27,437 nt of DNA from an uncultured Polaribacter sp. (GTDB taxonomy: Bacteria; Bacteroidota; Bacteroidia; Flavobacteriales; Flavobacteriaceae). The stretch is from positions 1 through 27,437 of the forward strand of contig CAJXAS010000004.1 in assembly GCA_913050305.1 (NCBI GenBank). The letters are read 5' to 3'. The notes below the pieces were generated by a model, which worked only from the letters and a program-made list of their open reading frames with translations, searched no databases and was not told the origin of the DNA. Of this stretch, positions 15,149 to 21,849 are shown piece by piece (position 1 is the first letter of the stretch; every line of letters begins with the position of its first letter). Both the position numbers and the translations under genes were made by a program.

Positions 15149-16033
15149 ATGAAAGCATATATTTTTCCTGGTCAAGGAGCGCAATTTACAGGAATGGGTT
15201 TAGATTTATACGAGAAATCTTCATTAGCGCAAAAATACTTTGAAAAAGCAAATGATATTTTAGGTTTTTCTATTACAGATATTATGTTCGAAGGAACTGC
15301 AGAACAGTTAAAAGAAACAAAAGTTACACAGCCTGCAATTTTTTTGCATTCAGTTATTTTAGCAAAGGTTTTAGGTGATGGCTTTAAACCAGAAATGGTA
15401 GCAGGACATTCTTTAGGTGAATTGTCTGCATTGGTTACAAATGGAGTTTTAACTTTTGAAGACGGACTAAAATTAGTTTCTAAACGTGCTTTGGCAATGC
15501 AAAAAGCTTGCGAAATTGCACCTTCTACTATGGCTGCTGTTTTAGGTCTTGAAGATGCAATTGTTGAAGACACCTGTTCGGAAATAAAGGGTGTAGTAGT
15601 TGCGGCGAATTACAATTGTCCAGGACAATTGGTGATTTCTGGTGAAATTTCTGCGGTTGAAAAAGCATGCAAAGTATTAAGTGAAAAAGGAGCAAGAAGA
15701 GCCTTGTTATTGCCAGTTGGTGGAGCATTCCACTCACCAATGATGGAGCCAGCAAGAGCCGAGTTAGCGGCTGCTATTGAAGCAACAACGTTTAGTAATC
15801 CTACTTGTCCAGTGTATCAAAATGTCTCAGCATCTGCGGTTACATCTCCTAGTGAGATTAAGAAAAATTTAATGATTCAGTTAACTGCTCCTGTAAGGTG
15901 GACGCAGTCCATACAAGCAATGATTGCTGATGGTGGAACTGAATTTATAGAAGTTGGACCGGGTAAAGTATTGCAAGGGTTAATGCGTAAAATAGATAGA
16001 GGTGTTGCTGCTAGTGGGGCAGTTTTTGTTTAG
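15149..16033 (+). CDS. fabD: Malonyl-CoA:ACP transacylase
   Basis: 294 aa. It transfers malonyl groups from CoA to acyl carrier protein for type II fatty acid synthesis in the cytosol. The N-terminal FPGQGAQFTGMG (6-17), the nucleophile elbow GHSLGEL with Ser88, and catalytic His195 in GGAFHSPMM match E. coli FabD Ser92 and His201. Length is normal. It stands alone, not in a fab operon, with an imperfect rho-independent terminator after it. A 12-codon ORF at 15114-15152 ends in TGA overlapping this ATG (ATGA), which could couple translation. No Shine-Dalgarno sequence is seen, as is normal for this phylum. Confidence 0.96.
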   Translation: MKAYIFPGQGAQFTGMGLDLYEKSSLAQKYFEKANDILGFSITDIMFEGTAEQLKETKVTQPAIFLHSVILAKVLGDGFKPEMVAGHSLGELSALVTNGVLTFEDGLKLVSKRALAMQKACEIAPSTMAAVLGLEDAIVEDTCSEIKGVVVAANYNCPGQLVISGEISAVEKACKVLSEKGARRALLLPVGGAFHSPMMEPARAELAAAIEATTFSNPTCPVYQNVSASAVTSPSEIKKNLMIQLTAPVRWTQSIQAMIADGGTEFIEVGPGKVLQGLMRKIDRGVAASGAVFV

Positions 16034-16060
16034 TAACTTGAAACTAGATGTATATTTAAA

Positions 16061-16093
16061 GCCCCAATCTCAAATTTGAAATTGGGACTTTTA
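16061..16093 (+). terminator. Terminator after fabD
   Basis: A hairpin with 12-bp arms (CCCAAT..., 16063-16074 with 16075-16086, one internal mismatch; the innermost bases form the turn) is followed by CTTTT. It is the first structure after the fabD stop, 28 bp downstream. A 16-bp palindrome CTTATGAATTCATAAG follows at 16106-16121. Confidence 0.6.
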
Positions 16094-16160
16094 AAAACTC
16101 AAAACCTTATGAATTCATAAGAATCAGTTCTTTGTTCTTGTTGCTCACAGCGAAGCAATC

Positions 16161-18998
16161 TTAGTTCTTTATTTCCTCTTGTCTTTTATTTAATAAAATT
16201 GGTATTCCGTATCCCAATTCTTTCATTCTTTCTAGTTGTGTTTCTGCATCACCAACAACCAGCCAAATCATTTTATTAGGATTTATGTATTTATTAGCTA
16301 ATGCTGTAATGCGTTTTTTTGTCATGTTGTTCACCACGTTCTCTCTATCTTTTACATACGTTGCTTTTAAGTCATAATTACTAATATTCGACAACATTCT
16401 TAATTTTGCGCCAGGAGTTTCAAAGGCCCTTGCATTACTTTTAATTAAGAAACTTTTAGTAGTTTCTAAATCTTTATCAGAAAAAGTAGTTGGATATTCT
16501 TTTAGTATTTTTTGAACCGCTTGTGCAGATTCTAGCGTTACATTAGAACGAACTCCACTAGAAATTGTAAAAGTTCCTTTTGCTTTTGTGCCAGAAAAAC
16601 CAGATCGAATACCATATGTATACCCTTTTCCTTCTCTTAATTCTTGTGTTAAGCGAGAGGCAAATCCGCCACCACCAAGAATATAGTTCATTACTGTAGC
16701 GGCATAAAAATCTTCATCTGTTGCAGCCAAAGCAGGTGCACCAAATTGTAAAATAGATTGTTTTGCATTCGGAATGTCGTAAAAATATACGGTGGGTTTT
16801 GTGGGTGCTTCAATTGTTTTATATTCAGGAATTACAACTTTTTTTGCTTTCCAGTTTGTGTTTAAGCTTGTTAATGAGGTTGTTAGTTGCTCTTTAGAAA
16901 TAGCTCCAACAACCAGCATTTTCGATACAGTAGGAGATATGTAGTTGTTGTAATAGGTTTTAACATCTTCTAAAGTGATCACTTCAACAGAGGTTATGCT
17001 ACCTAAAATATTTTTAGACAGTATATTTTCTTTGCCGTAAATTAATTCATTGTATGCATTTCTTGCGACTGCATTTGGGTTTGCTTCTTGCTGACGCAAA
17101 CTAGCAATGGTTGCTTTTTTTAGCAGGTCGAATTCTTTTTTATCAAAACGAGGTTCTAACAACATTTCTTGTGCTAAAGCCAATGTTTTTTTATAGTTTT
17201 TAGCTAAGGTTGTTCCAGAGATGGTAATACTTTCTTTGTCCGAATAGCTATAGATTGAAGCACCTAATTCTTGAATTACTTCTTCTAATTCTTTAACGGT
17301 TTTATTCTGAGTTCCTTTATTTAATAAATTTGCAGTTAAGTTAGCAACGCCTAATTTATCCATAGACTCTAATAATTGGCCGCCATCTATGGTAAAGTTA
17401 AAACGGACTAATGGCACTTCATTATTCTCAATTCCGTAGATTTTTAAACCATTTTCTAAGGTGCTTTCATATACTTTTGGGACTGCTAAAGTAGGAGTTT
17501 CGCCATATTTTGGAGCAATACTTCTGTCAAATGAGGAAGGCGTTTTTTTATAGGTAGCTGCAATTTTAGAATCAAAACTCGCTTCTGCACCATTTACAAT
17601 TTTCTCTTCTACAACGTTTGCTAGGAGAGCACCTTTCAATGCTAAATCTGCACTGTTTTTAGGTACAAAACTAGTAGCTATGTAATTTTTGTCTTTAATG
17701 TAGGTATTGTAAACACGTATTACATCTGCTGTAGTAACGGCTAAAGTTCTTTTAATGTCTTCGGTTACATAACCAGGATCTCCTAAATAGGTGTTGTAAG
17801 ATGCTAAATTGGTTCCTTTACCGATAACACTAGATAAACTGCTATAAAACTGCGTTTCTTGGCCTGCTTTAATTCTATTTAAATCTTTTTCTGAAATTCC
17901 TTTAGCTTCAAAATTTGAAAATCCTTTTTCAATTCCTGCTTTTACCGCGTCTAATTTTTTGCCATTAAAAGCTCTCACATAAATTTGTACCTCTCCTGCC
18001 AATTCCGAATTGCTGTTGTACATGCCCGTGTAAGAAGTTAGTTTTAAATCATCTACTAAAACCTTATTTAAAGGGGCAGATTTTCCAGTTGTTAAGTATT
18101 CAGACAGCACACCTAATGCATAAGCATCTGGATGATATGCTTCAACTGTGGGCCACACCATCGTTAATTGTGGCACTCTTGCAAAATTATCTTCATAATA
18201 CAAGAATTTTGTTTCTTTTACAAAACCAGGTCTTTTTTCTAGTGGGGTAATTTCTTTTGCTCCTTTCGGAATTTCATCAAAATAGGTGTGTACCCATTTA
18301 GTTGCTTGTTCAATATCAAGGTCTCCAGATAAAACTAAAGTAGCATTGTTAGGGACATACCATTTTTTGTAAAAGTTTTTTACATCTTGTAAAGTGGCAT
18401 TTTGCAAATCTTCCAAAGAACCAATTACTTGCCAATTGTATGGATGGTCTTTAGGGTACAGGTTTTTACCAATTACATATTGGTTGTGGCCATAAGGCCT
18501 GTTGTCTACGCCTTGCCTCTTTTCATTTTTAACAACTTGTTTTTCTTTTGCTAAAACAGGTGCTGTTACCGTGTTTATAAAGTATCCTAATTTATCTGCC
18601 TCCGCCCAGATCATCTTTTCTAACGCATCTTTTGGCACTGTCTGCAGGTAGTTTGTTCGGTCTCTAGAGGTGGAGCCATTTGCACCTGAGCCACCAATTT
18701 TTGCACTCATTTTATCTAAGCCACCTTTTCCTAAATTTTCTGATTCTAAGAATAACAAATGTTCAAATAAATGAGCAAAACCTGTTCTACCTTCAATTTC
18801 TCTAGCAGAGCCTACATGTACCATTAATTCTACTGCAACTATTGGGTCAGACTTATCTACATGAAAAATAACATCTAGTCCGTTAGCTAATTCAATTTTT
18901 TTATAATTGATGCTTAATTCTGGTGTTTTTTCTTCGGAAGAAGTGTTGCAAGCAATAAAACTTATAATTGCTAAAAAAGCAATGCATATTTTTTTCAT
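16161..18998 (-). CDS. Two-domain M16 family zinc metallopeptidase, lipoprotein
   Basis: 945 aa. A lipoprotein signal ends SFIAC (Cys17). The N-terminal peptidase half carries the inverted zinc motif HLFEH (His76, Glu79, His80), and the third ligand is probably Glu159 in VVKNEKRQG, with a preceding Glu152, as in pitrilysin. The second half (from about residue 500: VYESTLENGLKIYGIENNEV) is the usual inactive partner repeat, with the conserved GGGGFASRLTQELREGKGYTYG-type region near 795-815 in which R and Y help bind substrate. Such pairs act as periplasmic or outer-membrane oligopeptidases. The gene is monocistronic. It is convergent with fabD, whose terminator region separates them. Confidence 0.93.
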   Translation of the reverse strand: MKKICIAFLAIISFIACNTSSEEKTPELSINYKKIELANGLDVIFHVDKSDPIVAVELMVHVGSAREIEGRTGFAHLFEHLLFLESENLGKGGLDKMSAKIGGSGANGSTSRDRTNYLQTVPKDALEKMIWAEADKLGYFINTVTAPVLAKEKQVVKNEKRQGVDNRPYGHNQYVIGKNLYPKDHPYNWQVIGSLEDLQNATLQDVKNFYKKWYVPNNATLVLSGDLDIEQATKWVHTYFDEIPKGAKEITPLEKRPGFVKETKFLYYEDNFARVPQLTMVWPTVEAYHPDAYALGVLSEYLTTGKSAPLNKVLVDDLKLTSYTGMYNSNSELAGEVQIYVRAFNGKKLDAVKAGIEKGFSNFEAKGISEKDLNRIKAGQETQFYSSLSSVIGKGTNLASYNTYLGDPGYVTEDIKRTLAVTTADVIRVYNTYIKDKNYIATSFVPKNSADLALKGALLANVVEEKIVNGAEASFDSKIAATYKKTPSSFDRSIAPKYGETPTLAVPKVYESTLENGLKIYGIENNEVPLVRFNFTIDGGQLLESMDKLGVANLTANLLNKGTQNKTVKELEEVIQELGASIYSYSDKESITISGTTLAKNYKKTLALAQEMLLEPRFDKKEFDLLKKATIASLRQQEANPNAVARNAYNELIYGKENILSKNILGSITSVEVITLEDVKTYYNNYISPTVSKMLVVGAISKEQLTTSLTSLNTNWKAKKVVIPEYKTIEAPTKPTVYFYDIPNAKQSILQFGAPALAATDEDFYAATVMNYILGGGGFASRLTQELREGKGYTYGIRSGFSGTKAKGTFTISSGVRSNVTLESAQAVQKILKEYPTTFSDKDLETTKSFLIKSNARAFETPGAKLRMLSNISNYDLKATYVKDRENVVNNMTKKRITALANKYINPNKMIWLVVGDAETQLERMKELGYGIPILLNKRQEEIKN

Positions 18999-19082
18999 TT
19001 TAGTTTCATTTTTAAGAATTTAAAATTACTAAAATGAACATAAAAAAGTAGGGTGTACTTTGTTAAATATTAACTAAAAAAT

Positions 19083-19106
19083 AATCCCAAACTTGCGTTT
19101 GGGATT
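19083..19106 (-). terminator. Terminator of the 64-aa gene
   Basis: A 10-bp perfect stem (AATCCCAAAC / GTTTGGGATT) with a 4-nt loop is followed on the minus strand by ATTTTTAG. It starts 8 bp after the small gene's stop codon. Confidence 0.75.
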
Positions 19107-19113
19107 TTATATT

Positions 19114-19308
19114 CTATTTTGCTAAAACACAGTCTTCGCAATCTTTAATTTCACCATAATACGTTTTTCTGTATTTATGTATTGTGTTTAAAGGGATAAT
19201 GTTTAGTAATGTTTTTTTAATGTAAGTAACATTGGTATGTAGTCTTCCCATTTTGTGTGTGTAGCGTTTTTCTAAACGGGTTTTTCTTCTAATTTTTATC
19301 AAGTTCAT
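19114..19308 (-). CDS. Small basic protein with C-terminal CxxC, unknown function
   Basis: 64 aa. I cannot name a family. The N-terminal half is strongly basic (KIRRKTRLEKRYTHKMGRLH, residues 5-24). The C-terminal end is acidic and carries CEDC (Cys57, Cys60), which may bind metal or be redox active. It has no signal peptide or membrane segment, so it is probably cytosolic; the basic part could touch nucleic acid or the ribosome. It looks real because an exact -7 box lies 31 bp upstream of the ATG and a strong hairpin terminator lies just after the stop, making a complete small transcription unit between the M16 peptidase and galE. Confidence 0.7.
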   Translation of the reverse strand: MNLIKIRRKTRLEKRYTHKMGRLHTNVTYIKKTLLNIIPLNTIHKYRKTYYGEIKDCEDCVLAK

Positions 19309-19338
19309 TGGTTTCAGTTATCATTAATAATTATGCTA

Positions 19339-19346
19339 CAAAGTTA
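19339..19346 (-). promoter_or_regulatory. Bacteroidota -7 promoter box for the 64-aa gene
   Basis: The minus strand reads TAACTTTG, an exact TAnnTTTG match, 31 bp before the start codon. No clear -33 element is seen. Confidence 0.5.
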
Positions 19347-19515
19347 AGAGCTATATAACAGATGGCATCCTTAATACTGTTAAAACCATGAAAAAGAACT
19401 TCGAAATAGCAATTTGAAAGTTATGTGGTACAATTGTTAACAATCTAATAACTACGAACGTTTTTCATTATCATATAAAAACCTAAAAACGGTCAAAAAT
19501 CGAATAAAAATGAAA

Positions 19516-19560
19516 AAATCACTCAAAATTGACTAAAAAAAGGTCAAAAAGGAGTGATTT
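19516..19560 (-). terminator. Terminator after galE
   Basis: Arms AAATCACTC (19516-19524) and GAGTGATTT (19552-19560) form a 9-bp stem around a 27-nt A-rich (plus strand) loop. On the minus strand the stem is followed by TTTTTTCATTTTT. It begins 40 bp after the galE stop. The rest of the 19309-19599 gap is AT-rich, with GGTCAAAAA written twice and no ORF. Confidence 0.6.
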
Positions 19561-19599
19561 CTTCTTAAAATGAATTTTTTAAAATTCAGAAAATTATTT

Positions 19600-20607
19600 T
19601 TATTGGCGCTGTTGCCACTTCCAAGCAGAAGCCAAACCTTCATCTAATGATTTTTCTGTTTTCCAGTTTAGTTCTTTATTTGCTTTTGTTGTATTGGCAT
19701 ATGCAGATGTAATATCTCCCTCTCTTCTACCAACAATTTTGTAATTTAAGGGCTGTCCAGACGCTTTTTCAAAAGCCTTTATAACTTCTAAAACAGAACT
19801 TCCTTTTCCGGAGCCCACATTAAAAAATTCAAAATTTTGTTTGTTTGTTTTATTAATTAACCTTTTTAAAGCGGCAATATGCGCTTTTGCTAAATCTACT
19901 ACATGAATATAGTCTCTAACAGCGGTTCCGTCTATTGTTGGGTAATCATCACCAAAGACAGACAGTTCCTTTCTAATTCCTGCTGCAGTCTGTGTTACAA
20001 AAGGAATTAAATTTTGGGGAACACCTATAGGTAATTCTCCAATTTTTACACTTTCATGCGCCCCGATAGGATTAAAATATCTTAATGCAATTGCATTTAA
20101 TTGATGCGCTTTGCAAGTTTCTTGAATGATTTCTTCACCAATTTGTTTCGTGTTTCCGTATGTAGATTCTGCTTTTTTAACAGGTGCATTTTCTGTAATT
20201 GGCAGTTCATCTGCTTGCCCGTAAACAGTACAGGAAGAAGAAAATATAAAATTATCTAAGTTACGATCTCTCATTTCTTGCAATATGTATACTAAGCTTC
20301 CGATGTTGTTTTCATAATAATCTAAAGGGTTTTGGACACTTTCGCCAACTGCTTTAAAAGCTGCAAAATGAATTATACCGTCTACCTTAAGGTTTTTAAA
20401 GAACGTTTTTACATCCTTTTTAATTCGCAAATCAATCTGATAAAAAGTAGGTCTAGTTCCCGTAATTTCTGTAATACTGTCTAAAACTTTTAAAGTTGTG
20501 TTCGATAAATCGTCAACAATAACAACTTCAAAACCTTCGTTTTGCAACTCTACAACTGTGTGAGAGCCAATAAAACCTAATCCACCAGTTACAAGTATTC
20601 TTTTCAT
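19600..20607 (-). CDS. galE: UDP-glucose 4-epimerase
   Basis: 335 aa. It interconverts UDP-glucose and UDP-galactose (or the N-acetyl forms) using bound NAD. It is an extended SDR: GGLGFIGSHT near residues 8-17 (GxxGxxG), the active site SSSCTVYG near 123-130, Tyr150 and Lys154 in STYGNTK, and the epimerase-specific RYFNPIGAH stretch near 177-185. The start is ATG at 20605-20607, 4 bp after the stop of the aminotransferase, so both are transcribed from one promoter in the divergent region near 21800. The pair probably supplies sugar nucleotides for surface polysaccharide. Whether it acts on UDP-Glc or UDP-GlcNAc cannot be read from the sequence. Confidence 0.94.
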   Translation of the reverse strand: MKRILVTGGLGFIGSHTVVELQNEGFEVVIVDDLSNTTLKVLDSITEITGTRPTFYQIDLRIKKDVKTFFKNLKVDGIIHFAAFKAVGESVQNPLDYYENNIGSLVYILQEMRDRNLDNFIFSSSCTVYGQADELPITENAPVKKAESTYGNTKQIGEEIIQETCKAHQLNAIALRYFNPIGAHESVKIGELPIGVPQNLIPFVTQTAAGIRKELSVFGDDYPTIDGTAVRDYIHVVDLAKAHIAALKRLINKTNKQNFEFFNVGSGKGSSVLEVIKAFEKASGQPLNYKIVGRREGDITSAYANTTKANKELNWKTEKSLDEGLASAWKWQQRQ

Positions 20608-20611
20608 TTTT

Positions 20612-21775
20612 TTATTTTACAAAGTTATTGATTGTACTTGTAATAAATTCTAATTGTTCGTTGTCTAATTCTGTATGCATTGGTAAAGAGATTACCGTTT
20701 TTATCAAATGGTTTGTTACAGGAAAATCACTTTCTTTATAACGTGTATCTTTATATGCTTTTTGAGCATGCAACGCAACAGGATAATAAATAGCATTAGG
20801 TACTCCTTCTGCCAATAAATGTTTATGTAGTTCGTCTCTTTGTCCGTTCGTGATTTGTAAAGTGTATTGATGAAAAACATGACAATCGCAAACATCACAA
20901 ATTTCACCACAATTAATGGTTGCGTTTGATTTAGCAGTTGGTGTAATAATATTAGTATTGCTAGCAAATGCTTTGTTGTAAAAACGAGCAGCATTTCTTC
21001 TGGCATCACAATAGGCATCTAAATTTGGTAATTTTGCTTGTAAAACTCCTGCTTGTATTGCATCTAGTCTCGAGTTTACACCTACAACATCGTGATAATA
21101 ACGGGTATACATTCCATGATTTACAATTCCTCTAATGATATGTGCTAGTGCATCATCATTTGTAAAAATTGCGCCACCATCTCCATAACAACCTAGGTTT
21201 TTAGAGGGAAAAAAAGAAGTTGTACCCACATTACCAATGGTTCCTGCTTTTTGTTTTTTACCATTTTTAAACGTATAACTTGCCCCAATTGCTTGCGCAT
21301 TGTCCTCAATTACAAATAAGTTATGTTCTTTGGCAACCTCCATAACAGCATCCATGTTTGCCACTTGTCCGAATAAATGAACAGGAACAATCGCTTTTGT
21401 TTTTGGTGTAATTGCTTTCTTTAATGATTCAATATTTAAATTAAAAGTATCTGCTTCTACATCTACCAAAACAGGAGTTAATTTTAATAAAGCAATAACT
21501 TCTGCTGTGGCAGCAAATGTAAAATCTGCGGTAATCACTTCATCACCTTGTTCTAGGCCCAGACCCATCATTGCTATTTGTAATGCATCTGTACCATTTG
21601 CACAAGGAATTACATGCTTTACATCTAAATATTTTTCTAAGTCTGCTTGAAATTCATGAACTAAAGGTCCATTTATATATGCAGATGTATCTAGAACTTG
21701 GGTGATAGATTTATTTACAGCATCCTTAATTTTTGCGTATTGACCCTGAAGGTCTACCATTTGAATTTTTCTCAT
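20612..21775 (-). CDS. DegT/DnrJ/EryC1-type sugar aminotransferase
   Basis: 387 aa from the ATG at 21773-21775, which gives the family start MRKIQMVDLQGQYAKI; an in-frame TTG 27 bp upstream is rejected. It is a PLP enzyme that aminates a nucleotide keto-sugar. Asp158 in VIEDNAQAIGA holds the cofactor pyridine N, and Lys192 in SFFPSKNLGCYGDGG forms the Schiff base. GTDAL near 61-65 binds phosphate. The stretch at 289-298 is Cys-rich (Cys289, Cys293, Cys296, Cys298) just before the usual HxxHQYT, an uncommon insertion that could bind metal. It is followed after 4 bp by galE. It is probably involved in amino-sugar synthesis for surface glycans. Confidence 0.92.
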   Translation of the reverse strand: MRKIQMVDLQGQYAKIKDAVNKSITQVLDTSAYINGPLVHEFQADLEKYLDVKHVIPCANGTDALQIAMMGLGLEQGDEVITADFTFAATAEVIALLKLTPVLVDVEADTFNLNIESLKKAITPKTKAIVPVHLFGQVANMDAVMEVAKEHNLFVIEDNAQAIGASYTFKNGKKQKAGTIGNVGTTSFFPSKNLGCYGDGGAIFTNDDALAHIIRGIVNHGMYTRYYHDVVGVNSRLDAIQAGVLQAKLPNLDAYCDARRNAARFYNKAFASNTNIITPTAKSNATINCGEICDVCDCHVFHQYTLQITNGQRDELHKHLLAEGVPNAIYYPVALHAQKAYKDTRYKESDFPVTNHLIKTVISLPMHTELDNEQLEFITSTINNFVK

Positions 21776-21799
21776 AAAAGTGTAATTTAATAAGGATAT

Positions 21800-21807
21800 C
21801 AAAAATA
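21800..21807 (-). promoter_or_regulatory. -7 promoter box for the aminotransferase-galE operon
   Basis: The minus strand reads TATTTTTG, an exact TAnnTTTG match 24 bp before the ATG at 21775. It implies a leader of less than 20 nt. It faces the divergent box at 21822-21829. Confidence 0.55.
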
Positions 21808-21821
21808 CAAATTAAATCTAT

Positions 21822-21829
21822 TACCTTTG
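21822..21829 (+). promoter_or_regulatory. -7 promoter box for the penicillin acylase family gene
   Basis: The plus strand reads TACCTTTG, an exact TAnnTTTG match 20 bp before the ATG at 21850. Only 14 bp separate it from the opposing -7 box, so the two promoters overlap and may interfere. Confidence 0.55.
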
Positions 21830-21849
21830 AGATTATCAAACAGATTTAC

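Noticed and set aside
15172..15755. Minus-strand open frames of 133 and 75 codons opposite fabD
   Set aside because: Both are antisense shadows of an unmistakable fabD and have no start context or family features.
19480..19560. Short A-rich repeats (GGTCAAAAA) as a CRISPR-like or iteron array
   Set aside because: Only two copies, uneven spacing, and the region is explained by an A-rich terminator loop.
21776..21802. TTG start for the DegT aminotransferase
   Set aside because: The in-frame ATG gives the conserved start; the TTG overlaps the -7 promoter box and would be upstream of the likely transcript start.
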